From NCBI GenBank assembly GCA_008933765.1, contig WBUK01000008.1:1-64000 (forward strand): a stretch of 64,000 nucleotides of DNA, in the 5' to 3' direction. The stretch comes from Ignavibacteriaceae bacterium (GTDB lineage: Bacteria; Bacteroidota; Ignavibacteria; Ignavibacteriales; Ignavibacteriaceae). A program made the translations under genes and the position numbers. Of the stretch, positions 15,681 through 25,153 are shown piece by piece. A model generated the notes under the pieces. It did no database searches, had not been told where the DNA came from, and saw only the letters and a list, made by a program, of their open reading frames with translations. Numbering within the stretch: position 1 is the stretch's first letter; each line of letters begins with the position of its first letter.

Positions 15681-18600
15681 TTAAGTTCCAAACAGTTTTA
15701 TTCGATCCTGTGTAGAAATGAACAAACCATCATTTCTTACCATTTCCAACAAATTTCGGTAATGATTCGAATATTTCAAAACCGCCGGTGTTCCCAAAAT
15801 AATAATTTGTTCCCGTGCTCTGCTTAAAACTACATTCAGTTTTCTGTCCACTTCCATATCCCCCAGGGTGCTTTTGTTCACGCCGATGCTCCCCATTTTA
15901 TCCACCTCATAAGCCTTTGAAGCCGCAGTAGAATAGATTATTATGTTGTTCTCACTCCCCTGGAAGCGTTCAACAGTATCAACAACAAGGTCCTCCGCGC
16001 CAATTTCTTCCAGCTTTTGACGAATTGCAGCTATTTGAGCACGCCACGGGGTTATCACTCCGATATCTTCAGACTTATTTAGTCCACTTTTCCTGATGAT
16101 TTCTACAAGAGTTTTTACATTCTCAGCTTCCCTTTCGTTTTTTTTGCCCGAATCAGAAAGTACAGTTTCAATAAATATTACCCTGTTGTTTGCCAATACT
16201 TCCCACAGTGGCGAATCAATTTTTTCGGTGTAAAGCTCGGATAAAGAACGCCGCCCTCTTGTTGCGTTGTTCAGCCTGCCGTGGTAATAGTGGTTTATAA
16301 GTTTCAAAATATCACTATCCATTCTGAATTGTTCGGTTAGAGTGCCGTAGGCATCGTTCCACCCCTTCTCCACCGCATTTTTGAAAAGTCTTTCAAAAAG
16401 TGAACCCTTCAAATCCGTGATACCGAGCGCTTTTAGCTCATCGTTTTTCACTTCGGTTCCCGGACCGCTTTGTACCGTAACAGCGGGCAGCTGGTTCTGG
16501 TCGCCGATTAAAACAAATTTGTTGAAGTTCACCAACACCCCGGCTAATTGCGGTTCGAGCAGTTGGCTGGCTTCATCAACTATCAGTAAATCAAAGTTAA
16601 AGAAGTGCCTGATCTCCCGGTTATTCTTGATAAAAGCGGCTACAGTCGCGGTGATAACTCTTAGCTGCTTTACATATTCCCCGAAACTTTCCAAGTTATG
16701 TATTTTAACCAACGAACGAAGCGCATTATCATCATCTGAATTGGAACTTACAAAGAGATATTCAATACCCGCTTCGGCCAGCTTCTTGTTTACATCTTTT
16801 ATGGCTTTGTTTGTAAAAGCCAGAATTGTAACCGTTCTTCCGGGTTCTTTTAGGGTTTCAGTAACCATTTTCATCAGTGCTTTCGAGGTTTTTCCCGTTC
16901 CGGGAGGACCCTGAAGCAGATAATAATCGCTGGCAGCAAGCGCTTTTGCAACATTTTCGTTTTGTGAGGCCTGCAGAAGGGGGTCTTTTTCATAAGAAAT
17001 GTTTTGGCTGCCCGGCTTTCTTGTCCCCAGCAGCAATTCTCTTTTGTCATTGAATGCGGTTAAGAAATCGAACATCATTGCAACGATACTCAGAATACCG
17101 GAATCCCTGTAATCCTGCTCGATTGCAAAGTAGTCGTCTTGATTAAAAATGCTTGTATCCAACTGCTTGTTGAACAGTTTAATCGTTACGGTTTTATTAG
17201 TGATTTCTACTATTGAACCTTTTAGAATTTCGCGGCGCAGAGGCTCTAAAGTTTCCCTGTATGGGTAAAGAATTATCAGATCACCCTCTCTGAAACGGGC
17301 AATTTTTTGGCTTTCCCGCTTGAAAATGAACTGATCCTCTTCCTCGTCGTAACTTTCGAAAGTTAAATTCCTGATTAAACTGAAAAACTGGTCTTCTTTA
17401 ATCGAGGGATTCTGCCGCCAAAGAGCCGCAAAACTTGTGTCGGCGCCATCAGTGTCGTTGGCGGATATTTTACTTTCGAACAGCTCATTTATTAAGAATG
17501 AAACGCACTCCCGGTAATATAATTTGGATATTTCCGTGGCGGAATTGTATGCATTTTGGAATTTTGTTACACCCCTCTGCATAAAGGGCGCGAGTTTTTC
17601 ATCTTGGTATGACGCTATTTTTTCGAAGAGTCTGTCGTCGTTCTTACGGAGTAGATTCAGCATAAGGAATGCTTCGTTTCTGCCGCATGTAAACTCGATT
17701 TCTTTAGTCAACTGTGGCACTACCTCCCTGAAAGGATTCGTTTCAGCCTTCGAATAAAAAATTGAGCTTTCACCCGTACGGTCTGTTCCAAAAGTTGACC
17801 TTAAAAGGATGTTGTATGCGGTTACCTGCATTTCTTCATTTTTCCAGACACCGAACTTGGCGCCATTTCCTGATTTTAGCTCGATAACATTTTTACGGAG
17901 TGGGTCATCTAACGATTTTTGCAAAATATCCAAACGCCCCGTGATACCGTATTTTTCCGAGTAAAAAGTTGGCTCTGTGAAAACAAGATATTTACCTTCT
18001 TCGCCGCGTAACCTTTTTAAGTTGTTATTTATTGTTGGGAGGTGGTGCGCCTGAAGCTCGTCTTTTATCGTCTGCAGATTATCCCGGTTGAAATAAGAAA
18101 CAATCAGGTTATTTGAAACGAAATCTTCAAATACTTCATCAATATTATTTGTGTCGTTAAAAATACACTCGTCTAAAAGGCTGTTTACAAACGAACCTTT
18201 CAAAATGCTCGGGGTGTTTTCGGTCGGTAAAAGTTTATTAATTATGTAATAAAGCGGCTTCCGCCCATTGTGTTGAAAAAGCGAACCGATATCCCGTGCT
18301 TCCATCAAAAAATCAGGTTCAAGTACGATGCGTGTTTTTGTATAATCGATTTGAAAAAAGGTGGGTCTCTCTTGGTCTTGAAGTAAATCGAAGAAATAAA
18401 CCTGTGTGTATTCCGGAATTAAGCTGCCCCAATCATAAAGAGTCGCCGCATTCTGTTGATGAGGCTGCCATCCCTCTTTTGGTTTGAAAATCCGAATTGT
18501 AAACCTGCCGGTTTCCTCCCCCTCGCACACAAATGTTTTATAAGGAACAGGGTTACCGGCCTTGTCAGTTGTTTCAACTTTTTTAATTGTTGCGGCAATT

Positions 18601-19034
18601 TCCGGAATTATTTCTCGTCCTTCTAAGAAGTTCCGTTCAAAAGCCGGCAGTTGTTTACCCCTGTAAATAATTTGAATTTTTTCGGGAATATCCACCCCGG
18701 TGAAGAGATTTGTTGTTTCCGCAACTGCTTTAATACAAGCAACTACTTGCTCATCTGTAAATCCGGGGGTATTTTCATGCGCTGCTTTGTTTGCTAAAGC
18801 AAGAAAGCCCTTAAAGTTTTCCTGAATTTTTTGCGGTGCGCTGTGGTAATCTAATAAGAAAAAAGCCATATTTCCCAAACCGTGTATTCTCCTTGCGTGC
18901 GATTTACACAAGTTGTTCATCAGCTGCTCAGCCGTAATTCTGAATTTTCTGAGCTTTTCATCGTTATGGTTGACTTCATTGTAAATATTCAGAAGCGAAC
19001 TGTAAATATTTTCAGCTAATGTTATTTCCGGCAT
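15681..19034 (-). CDS. Dna2-like protein: PD-(D/E)XK nuclease region fused to SF1 helicase
   Basis: This 1117-residue protein ends in a superfamily 1 helicase of the Upf1/Dna2 type: Walker A GPPGTGKTS at about 706, Walker B DEASQ at about 820, Gln-rich motif III GDQNQLPAV, and C-terminal motifs VDTVERFQG and LSRAREQ. Around residue 385 there is a Cas4/RecB-like nuclease signature: GRLDIL, then IELKSGNG, then MQVTAYNILL. Such a nuclease-helicase could process 5' flaps, replication intermediates or foreign DNA. The nuclease motif order (D, ExK, QxxxY) is what I would expect, though a search is needed for catalytic completeness. It stands alone, separated from its upstream neighbour by a repeat-rich leader. 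Dna2-like proteins appear both in housekeeping repair and in defence islands. Confidence 0.75.
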   Translation of the reverse strand: MPEITLAENIYSSLLNIYNEVNHNDEKLRKFRITAEQLMNNLCKSHARRIHGLGNMAFFLLDYHSAPQKIQENFKGFLALANKAAHENTPGFTDEQVVACIKAVAETTNLFTGVDIPEKIQIIYRGKQLPAFERNFLEGREIIPEIAATIKKVETTDKAGNPVPYKTFVCEGEETGRFTIRIFKPKEGWQPHQQNAATLYDWGSLIPEYTQVYFFDLLQDQERPTFFQIDYTKTRIVLEPDFLMEARDIGSLFQHNGRKPLYYIINKLLPTENTPSILKGSFVNSLLDECIFNDTNNIDEVFEDFVSNNLIVSYFNRDNLQTIKDELQAHHLPTINNNLKRLRGEEGKYLVFTEPTFYSEKYGITGRLDILQKSLDDPLRKNVIELKSGNGAKFGVWKNEEMQVTAYNILLRSTFGTDRTGESSIFYSKAETNPFREVVPQLTKEIEFTCGRNEAFLMLNLLRKNDDRLFEKIASYQDEKLAPFMQRGVTKFQNAYNSATEISKLYYRECVSFLINELFESKISANDTDGADTSFAALWRQNPSIKEDQFFSLIRNLTFESYDEEEDQFIFKRESQKIARFREGDLIILYPYRETLEPLRREILKGSIVEITNKTVTIKLFNKQLDTSIFNQDDYFAIEQDYRDSGILSIVAMMFDFLTAFNDKRELLLGTRKPGSQNISYEKDPLLQASQNENVAKALAASDYYLLQGPPGTGKTSKALMKMVTETLKEPGRTVTILAFTNKAIKDVNKKLAEAGIEYLFVSSNSDDDNALRSLVKIHNLESFGEYVKQLRVITATVAAFIKNNREIRHFFNFDLLIVDEASQLLEPQLAGVLVNFNKFVLIGDQNQLPAVTVQSGPGTEVKNDELKALGITDLKGSLFERLFKNAVEKGWNDAYGTLTEQFRMDSDILKLINHYYHGRLNNATRGRRSLSELYTEKIDSPLWEVLANNRVIFIETVLSDSGKKNEREAENVKTLVEIIRKSGLNKSEDIGVITPWRAQIAAIRQKLEEIGAEDLVVDTVERFQGSENNIIIYSTAASKAYEVDKMGSIGVNKSTLGDMEVDRKLNVVLSRAREQIIILGTPAVLKYSNHYRNLLEMVRNDGLFISTQDRIKLFGT

Positions 19035-19041
19035 AATTTTA

Positions 19042-19157
19042 TTGGCTTTTTTCTGTTTTGGCTTTTTTTGTCAGCTTTTTCTGTTATGGCTTTTTCGGTC
19101 AGCTTTTCTCCATTAAGGTTTTTTTCTGTCCACTTTTTTTGTCAGCTTTTCCCGTTA
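19042..19157. repeat. Imperfect tandem repeat in the helicase leader
   Basis: About four diverged units of TTTTTCTGTTATGGCTTTTT followed by TGTCAGC run through this 116-base, T-rich stretch. On the minus strand this is the A-rich leader directly upstream of the nuclease-helicase start. It may be simple repeat expansion; no hairpin is predicted. Confidence 0.55.
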
Positions 19158-19212
19158 GTTACAAACCCGACGGAGATTTCTTGTGAGAAAGTACTTCTCC
19201 CGGCGGAGACCC

Positions 19213-20718
19213 TTAAAGTGGCTCAATAACATCAAGCCCTGAAGGCATTGGGAGATAAAACTGAACTTTCTGAACCGTGCCGTCTTTCCGCAACTGTCGG
19301 TGTATTCGTTTTTTAATTATCACGCTGTGTTCAATCTGAATGTCATCTTCTATAATCGATCCGAAAACATAACTTGTACCTTTAATAAGCACATTTTTGC
19401 CGATTACTAACGGGTATTCGTCGCTGCCCGTCATATTCACGCTTGACTCAATTCTCGAGTTCTCACCGATAGTGATCTCGCCTTTTATTATATCACCCCA
19501 AAGGATAATCACTCCGTCACCAATTCTGAATGTCTGGTGAGGAAATGTTGATAAATAAGCATTTTCGGAAATTTTCACATTTTTTCCAAATATCACATTA
19601 CCGGAAACATAGACATTTTTCATTATCTGCACCCCGTAATTCAGCTTAACCCCTTTGCCGATGTGAACGCCCCGCTCTATTGAAATATCAAGCGGAATCC
19701 CCTTTTTATCCATTTCAATTATCTCGGCAACAACGCTTTCATCTATGAAGAAATCGTCAGGGTCCTGAATTTCGATAATGTTTTTCAGTTTATCGTAAAC
19801 AATTTTTTTGTAAAGTTGCTTCATATCTTTCAGAACGGCTTTATCGTTGAAGCCCATCACTACATATTCGTGTTTAGGACTAACCGCCCCTACAGAATAC
19901 CCAGCGCGGTTAAACATTCCGATTAAATCTGTGATGTAAATTTCGTTTTGTGCGTTATCACCCGAGATATTGGCAACTTGTTCGACCAATTTTTTATAGT
20001 CAAACGCGTAAACCCCCGAGTTGTATTCCCGGTTTTCTATCAGTTCTTCTCGGGTGTAAGAATATTTTCTGCCGTTGTACACTGTTTCATACGGTTTACT
20101 TTCGTCCAAAGCAAGGATATCCTTGTGCTCCATTATTTCGATTACTTTGTTTTCATCACTTCCTGAAGTGTTGCCGTTTACATCCGTAGCCTTAACCCTT
20201 ATAATTCTGCCGTACTGGTTGTGCTCAATTTCCCCCTCGTACATACCGGTAAGCACCATCATATCCGCCCCGGATGATTTGTAAGATTCCCTGAACATTG
20301 TAACCGTTTCGTTATCAATCAAACCCATATCACCCGGAAAAACATAGATAATGCCTGAAAATAAGGCAGAATCAACTCTTTCCAAACCTATCTGAACGGC
20401 ATGCCCCGTTCCTTTCTGTTCTTCCTGAAAAGCGAACGAAACATTCTCCCGTTTTCCAAACACTTCCATCACTTCTAAGGCTTTAATGCCCACAACGATA
20501 ACAGTGTTCATTGAAGAAAATTCGTTGTTGCAAGCGTTGTAAACCCGTTCAACTGTTGGGATGCCCCAAATTGTATGAAGCATTTTGGAACGCTGCGATT
20601 TTATCCTCTTCCCATGCCCGGCAGCAAGAATTATTGCCGCTTCATTTTTAGAATAATCTAAAGGGGAGCTGCATTGTGCAACTTTTTCGTAAACTTCTTG
20701 GGTGTAACTTTTTTCCAT
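19213..20718 (-). CDS. GlmU-like NTP transferase with left-handed beta-helix domain
   Basis: This 501-residue protein begins with the sugar nucleotidyltransferase signature ILAAGHGKRIKSQRSKMLH, as in GlmU. The pyrophosphorylase domain extends to about residue 310. The C-terminal 160 residues contain hexapeptide repeats (VHIGKGV, NVIFGKNVKI, GEITIGENSRI, VIGKNVLIKG) forming a left-handed beta helix. It is longer than typical GlmU (about 450) and its repeat set is short and ends in an unusual tail, so the acetyltransferase half may be inactive or altered. It probably makes a nucleotide-activated sugar such as UDP-GlcNAc. Confidence 0.75.
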   Translation of the reverse strand: MEKSYTQEVYEKVAQCSSPLDYSKNEAAIILAAGHGKRIKSQRSKMLHTIWGIPTVERVYNACNNEFSSMNTVIVVGIKALEVMEVFGKRENVSFAFQEEQKGTGHAVQIGLERVDSALFSGIIYVFPGDMGLIDNETVTMFRESYKSSGADMMVLTGMYEGEIEHNQYGRIIRVKATDVNGNTSGSDENKVIEIMEHKDILALDESKPYETVYNGRKYSYTREELIENREYNSGVYAFDYKKLVEQVANISGDNAQNEIYITDLIGMFNRAGYSVGAVSPKHEYVVMGFNDKAVLKDMKQLYKKIVYDKLKNIIEIQDPDDFFIDESVVAEIIEMDKKGIPLDISIERGVHIGKGVKLNYGVQIMKNVYVSGNVIFGKNVKISENAYLSTFPHQTFRIGDGVIILWGDIIKGEITIGENSRIESSVNMTGSDEYPLVIGKNVLIKGTSYVFGSIIEDDIQIEHSVIIKKRIHRQLRKDGTVQKVQFYLPMPSGLDVIEPL

Positions 20719-20900
20719 AGTATCCTCTTTTGATTAAAATCTCACGGTTTTTGTCTTTGGTTTTGTCTTGGTTTTTACTTTTTAATAATCTTTTTTTTTG
20801 CTGACTACTCTTGTTCATTTGCAAAGCGAAGTTAAGGTAACCGACTCAAATTTTGGATTAAGTCGATATTAAGTTTAATTTTTCTTTCCGTTTTTTTTCC

Positions 20901-20965
20901 GTTAAAACGGATGCATACTTACTATTATAACGGATGAACAATTACTGTTATAACGGATGAACGAT
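20901..20965. repeat. Direct repeats of TTATAACGGATGAAC type
   Basis: ACTATTATAACGGATGAACA at 20921 and ACTGTTATAACGGATGAACG at 20944 are near-identical; a third, diverged copy (GTTAAAACGGATGCATA) precedes them at 20901. The period is about 23 bases. They lie between the ArsC-like gene end and the GlmU-like gene start, both on the minus strand, so they fall in the GlmU-like gene promoter region. Confidence 0.6.
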
Positions 20966-20990
20966 AGAGCACTTGATTGATATTTGGAGC

Positions 20991-21329
20991 TTATTCCGCT
21001 AACCACTTCTTCCAGATTTCCGGTTGGTAGCCAACGGTGCACTTGTTACCATTACGCACCACGGGCGTCTTTAGAAGCAGCGAATCCTCAATTAATTTCT
21101 CAAATTTGTCGAAAACCATGAATTGCAGATTTGTTTTGCGGTATCTTTCACCGCCTTCATCAAATATTTCATCAATATCTAACGACCTTGTTATGTTTTC
21201 AAGTTCTCCTTTTGCTAACCCTTTCTCGTTCAAATCTCTGAAATGAAAAGGCACCCGCCTTTCTTTGAAAAACCTTTCGGCTTTTTGCGTTTCTTTGCAC
21301 TTTTTTGTGCCAATTACTATTAGGTTCAT
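20991..21329 (-). CDS. ArsC/Spx-family thioredoxin-fold protein
   Basis: The 112-residue length, the N-terminal strand with Cys10 in GTKKCKETQKAERFF, the RDLNEKGL segment and the late KTPVVRNGNKCTVGY strand place it in the ArsC/Spx/YffB family. There is a single Cys in the active-site position and one more near the C-terminus. Arsenate reductase activity is not implied, because many members are redox or regulatory proteins. No arsenic genes are nearby. Confidence 0.82.
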   Translation of the reverse strand: MNLIVIGTKKCKETQKAERFFKERRVPFHFRDLNEKGLAKGELENITRSLDIDEIFDEGGERYRKTNLQFMVFDKFEKLIEDSLLLKTPVVRNGNKCTVGYQPEIWKKWLAE

Positions 21330-21492
21330 TCTTACAATTACTTATTTCACAAATTTTAACTGATTTTGCTGTTCTCTATTCTTTATTGCCTAAAAGGGTA
21401 ATTTACTGATTTTCGTTTGAATCTATCCGTGATTAATGTAACATTTCACAAGTTTAGGTTTCTGTTTAGCTTAAAGATATCAACAACAACAA

Positions 21493-22794
21493 TTATTTAT
21501 CGTACTTTTTAATCCCCTTCCAAAGTTCAGCCAGCCTCTCTTTCATTGTTTCTTCATATCCGTTATCGGAAGGGAAAAAATATTGCTTGCCTTTCATTTC
21601 GGCGGGCAGATAATCTTCTTTAACAAAATGCCCCGGATAGCTGTGCGGGTATTTATAATTAGAGCCGTACCCTATGTTTTTCATATATCCGGTGGGAGCA
21701 TTTCTCAAATGAAGTGGCACGGCATACAGTGGTTCTTTTTCAACATCGGATAATGCACGGTCAATCGCCTGATAAGAAGCGTTGCTTTTTGGTGCTCCCG
21801 CCAAGTAGGTTGCGCATTGCGCCAGAATAATTCTCGCTTCGGGCATCCCAATTTTATCCACTGCAGAAAACGCAGCTTCAGCAAGCAGCAAAGCGTTCGG
21901 CGAAGCGTTTCCGATATCCTCGGAAGCAAAAACCACCATCCTGCGTGCAATGAACAGAGGGTCCTCACCACCGGCAATCATCCGAGCCATCCAGTAAATT
22001 GCCGCATCGGGGTCGCTCCCCCGCATGCTTTTTATAAATGCGGAAATTATGTTAAAATGCTCTTCGCCCGCTTTATCGTAAATTATGTTCCTTTTTTGGA
22101 TAATATTTTCAATTTCATCTTTGCCGATAACAATCTTAGTTTCACTGTCAGCCGCAGCTGCAATTGCCTCAACAATATTGAGCGCGGAACGGGCATCACC
22201 GCCTGAAACCAAATAAAGATAATCGTAAGCTGTGCTTTCTTCTTCAATTTTCAACTTTTTTAATTCAGAATCATTTTGAATCGCCCTTTTTACAATTTCG
22301 GTTATATTATCTTCGTTTAGCTCGTTAAGTCTGAATATTCGCATTCTGGATCGAAGTGCCGGTATCACCTCGAAAGAGGGATTTTCTGTTGTGGCACCGA
22401 TTAAAATGATCACCCCCTTTTCAACCGAACTTAATAATGCATCCTGCTGCGCTTTGTTGAATCTGTGAATCTCGTCGATGAATAAAATAGTCCTGAAACC
22501 GGCTTCCTGCTCATTGGTTGCGGTTGAAATAATCTCTCTTACTTCTTTCACCCCCGATGAAACCGCATTAATCTGATGGAAGCGTGCTCCCGCTGAACTG
22601 GCTACTATTTTTGCAATTGTGGTTTTGCCGGAACCGGGGGGCCCCCAAAGCAGAAAAGAGGAAATAAACCCCGTTTCTGTCATTTTTCGCAAAGGTTTTC
22701 CCTTGGCAACTAAATGCTCCTGCCCGACAAAATCGCTAAGCGTGCGGGGTCTGCACCTTTCAGCAAGCGGTGCTCCCGTATTAAACAAACTCAT
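21493..22794 (-). CDS. rarA: Replication-associated recombination protein A (MgsA/RarA)
   Basis: This 433-residue AAA+ ATPase acts at stalled replication forks. It shows Walker A WGPPGSGKTT, Walker B LFIDEIHRFNKAQQD, sensor 1 IGATTENPSF and the family-specific C-terminus (DPDAAIYWMARMIAGGEDP, then LHLRNAPTGYMK). Its ATG overlaps the stop of the FtsB-like gene (ATGA overlap), so it is translationally coupled in a ftsB-rarA unit. Confidence 0.96.
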   Translation of the reverse strand: MSLFNTGAPLAERCRPRTLSDFVGQEHLVAKGKPLRKMTETGFISSFLLWGPPGSGKTTIAKIVASSAGARFHQINAVSSGVKEVREIISTATNEQEAGFRTILFIDEIHRFNKAQQDALLSSVEKGVIILIGATTENPSFEVIPALRSRMRIFRLNELNEDNITEIVKRAIQNDSELKKLKIEEESTAYDYLYLVSGGDARSALNIVEAIAAAADSETKIVIGKDEIENIIQKRNIIYDKAGEEHFNIISAFIKSMRGSDPDAAIYWMARMIAGGEDPLFIARRMVVFASEDIGNASPNALLLAEAAFSAVDKIGMPEARIILAQCATYLAGAPKSNASYQAIDRALSDVEKEPLYAVPLHLRNAPTGYMKNIGYGSNYKYPHSYPGHFVKEDYLPAEMKGKQYFFPSDNGYEETMKERLAELWKGIKKYDK

Positions 22795-23084
22795 TTTTTT
22801 TCGATCTTTATCTCTTTTTCGTTCTCTTTTTTAAGATTATATTTCTCCCGTGCCACCTGCTCAATTTTTGAATCATACTGCTTCTGAAGCGAATCTATCT
22901 CCTCTCTCAACCTTTTATTATAGCTGCGCAGCGTATCCAATTCATACTTTAACGACTCTATCCGGTCGTTAAGTTCTTTATGTCTGAACAAACCTTCGCT
23001 GTTAAAAAGGATATAAGCAACAACCAATACAAGTATTACTACCGTCAGGTAAAAATACCCGCTTTTCTTCTTTCTTTCCGACAT
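22791..23084 (-). CDS. FtsB/DivIC-like septum formation protein
   Basis: The 97-residue protein has a short basic N-terminus, one membrane helix (YFYLTVVILVLVVAYILFN) and an extracytoplasmic coiled coil ending in YDSKIEQVAREKYNLKKENE. The motif REKYNLKK near the end is the usual DivIC/FtsB signature (AREKYGMKK-like). It overlaps ddl upstream by one base and rarA downstream by four, linking cell-wall synthesis and division genes. The role in the divisome is inferred from the family. Confidence 0.88.
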   Translation of the reverse strand: MSERKKKSGYFYLTVVILVLVVAYILFNSEGLFRHKELNDRIESLKYELDTLRSYNKRLREEIDSLQKQYDSKIEQVAREKYNLKKENEKEIKIEKK

Positions 23085-24259
23085 TATAGAGAAATCCTGA
23101 CTATTTTATCGACTAATTCAGAGTAGCTCATTCCCTTTTCTTTCGCCATTTTTGGCATAAGACTCGTTTTTGTCATCCCCGGCAATGAGTTAAGCTCCAA
23201 ACAATAAGGTTTATTTTCGGGCGAAAGCCTGAAATCTATACGGGCGTATCCGCTGCAGCCGATTGAATTGTAGGCTAAAAGTGCCTGTTGCTGCATAAAC
23301 TGCGACACTTCCTCATCTACAGGCGCGGGAACTAAATATTCACTCATACCGCCGGTGTACTTGCACTCAAAATCGTAAAGCCCGTGCTTCGGTCTTATTT
23401 CAAGTGCCGGAAGCGCCTCACCATCCAACACGCCAACTGTCAGTTCGCGCCCCGCGATATATTCTTCAACCAACACATTATCCGAAAATTCAAAGGCAAA
23501 ATTGAAAGCTTCTTCCAACTGATCTTCCTTCTCAACCAAAGTAAGCCCAAATGTTGAGCCTTCATCGTTCGGCTTAACAATAACCGGGAAACCGAACTCT
23601 TTCAAAACTTTTCTGCGGCTTTCGTCAAAATTGAATGAATTTTTTAATCTGTTGAAGCCGTTCGGCACAATTACGCCGCTGTTTTTATAAATAATTTTTG
23701 ATTTCCCTTTATCCATCGCCAAAGCACACGCTAAAACGCCGGGCCCGGTGTATTTTTTCCCTCTGAGTTGAAGAAGCGACTGAATCTGCCCGTCTTCTCC
23801 CCATCTTCCGTGCAACCCGTTGAACACCAAATCCGCCTCATCGAAAACCGGTAGTTTTATTGCGTCTATATAGTTTTTAAAAGATACCCTTGAACGAATT
23901 TCATCGATTGTTTCTTTTCCGTTTTGGGAATTGGTGCCTGTGTAATTTGTGGCGCTTTTTTTGATTTGGGAATTGGTGCGGTTGTTTCCCTGTGCACCAT
24001 TTCCATTTTTTGCTGCATCGTTTGCTTTGTACATCAGACCGTGATGAGCAACATATTCCCCCCACTTTTCGTCCGTCTCGAAATATTTTTCGGCTTCATT
24101 TAGTTGTCCTGCACCAAGTGCGGGATCAATAACTGCCACTTTGTAACCTATCCCAACCAAAGCGTCGTAAATTCCCCGAGAAGATTGTTTTGATATTTCC
24201 CGCTCGGAAGCAGCACCTCCGGCTAATAATATAATTTTAATTTGATCGCTATTTTTCAT
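23084..24259 (-). CDS. ddl: D-alanine-D-alanine ligase with low-complexity insert
   Basis: The ATP-grasp ligase makes the D-Ala-D-Ala dipeptide for peptidoglycan. Recognisable parts are LLAGGAASEREIS at the N-terminus, the GLHGRWGEDGQIQ motif, KPNDEGSTFG in the ATP-grasp fold and YARIDFRL...CLELNSLPGMT at the metal site. The family is usually 300-370 residues; here it is 391 because of an Asn/Gly/Ser/Thr/Lys-rich insert at about residues 84-122, between the N-terminal strand region and the HGxxGE motif. All catalytic motifs are intact, so the enzyme should be active. Confidence 0.95.
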   Translation of the reverse strand: MKNSDQIKIILLAGGAASEREISKQSSRGIYDALVGIGYKVAVIDPALGAGQLNEAEKYFETDEKWGEYVAHHGLMYKANDAAKNGNGAQGNNRTNSQIKKSATNYTGTNSQNGKETIDEIRSRVSFKNYIDAIKLPVFDEADLVFNGLHGRWGEDGQIQSLLQLRGKKYTGPGVLACALAMDKGKSKIIYKNSGVIVPNGFNRLKNSFNFDESRRKVLKEFGFPVIVKPNDEGSTFGLTLVEKEDQLEEAFNFAFEFSDNVLVEEYIAGRELTVGVLDGEALPALEIRPKHGLYDFECKYTGGMSEYLVPAPVDEEVSQFMQQQALLAYNSIGCSGYARIDFRLSPENKPYCLELNSLPGMTKTSLMPKMAKEKGMSYSELVDKIVRISL

Positions 24260-24322
24260 TTTTCGTGTATATTTTAAGTTTGAACAGAAAGCAAAATTCA
24301 GTTTCTGTTAATTTTAAATTAG

Positions 24323-25153
24323 TCAAAATCTGTTCTTCGGATGAATGCTGATTCCGTAAGTGCTGCCGGCAATCTGATATAATTTATCAATCTGATGCCG
24401 TAGCAGAGGTTTTATTCCACCGGTGCGGGCAGCTTCAACAACAATTCTGGCGGTATGCTCTAATTTATCAGTTCTGTAAAACGCCTCTGAAAGGTTACGC
24501 CCGGTTGCAACTGCCCCGTGATTTTGAAGCAGAAAAACATTAGAGTATTCAAGGTACTTATCCAACGAATGGTGCAACTCATCAGTAGAAGGCGTCGCAT
24601 AACTGCAGGTTGGTATCCTGCCGATTGAAAGAATAACCTCAGGAAAAAAGGGTCGGTCAAGCGAAATTCCGGAAGATGCACATATAACTGAGTAAATTGG
24701 GTGTGTGTGAATTACTGCTTTAATGTCGCTTCGGTTTCTGTAAATATGGAGATGTAACTTACTTTCTGTGCTTACTTTTTTTCCAACACTATTGGCAGTT
24801 TTTGCGCTTATTTTTTCGTTTGCATACTCTGTATTTGGGAGTATTTCCGTGCTCCCAAATGCTCCGGCGCCCCGGATGATCGCCGTGCTCCGGTTTAATG
24901 TTGTGCTCCCGTTTAATGCCATGCTCCCGATTTGAGTTGCGTGCTCCGTGCTCCCGATAATTTTACCTTCTAAATCAATCTCAATTAAATCATCTGCGGT
25001 AACTTCCCCTTTGCAAACGCCGGAGCGAGTAATCAATATATTACCATTTGGTAACCTAACCGAAAGATTGCCGTCGGTAGCAGCAAGAAACCCTTTTTGA
25101 TAGACCAAATGCGAAAACTTTACGAGATCGTCAATTTCTTGCATTTTCTTCAA
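24323..25153 (-). CDS. Class II aldolase/adducin family protein with low-complexity insert
   Basis: This 276-residue protein carries the class II aldolase metal site: AVIHTHP in the middle and LLQNHGAVATG later, with Glu in the PEVILSIG region. Candidate functions are fuculose- or rhamnulose-phosphate aldolase or methylthioribulose-phosphate dehydratase. Residues about 66-130 are a Ser/Thr/Asn/Gly/Ala-rich insert not expected in the family, whose DNA contains repeated TGCTCCCG on the plus strand. Its start overlaps the end of the Gfo/Idh/MocA gene by 23 bases, so the two are coupled. Confidence 0.85.
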   Translation of the reverse strand: MKKMQEIDDLVKFSHLVYQKGFLAATDGNLSVRLPNGNILITRSGVCKGEVTADDLIEIDLEGKIIGSTEHATQIGSMALNGSTTLNRSTAIIRGAGAFGSTEILPNTEYANEKISAKTANSVGKKVSTESKLHLHIYRNRSDIKAVIHTHPIYSVICASSGISLDRPFFPEVILSIGRIPTCSYATPSTDELHHSLDKYLEYSNVFLLQNHGAVATGRNLSEAFYRTDKLEHTARIVVEAARTGGIKPLLRHQIDKLYQIAGSTYGISIHPKNRF

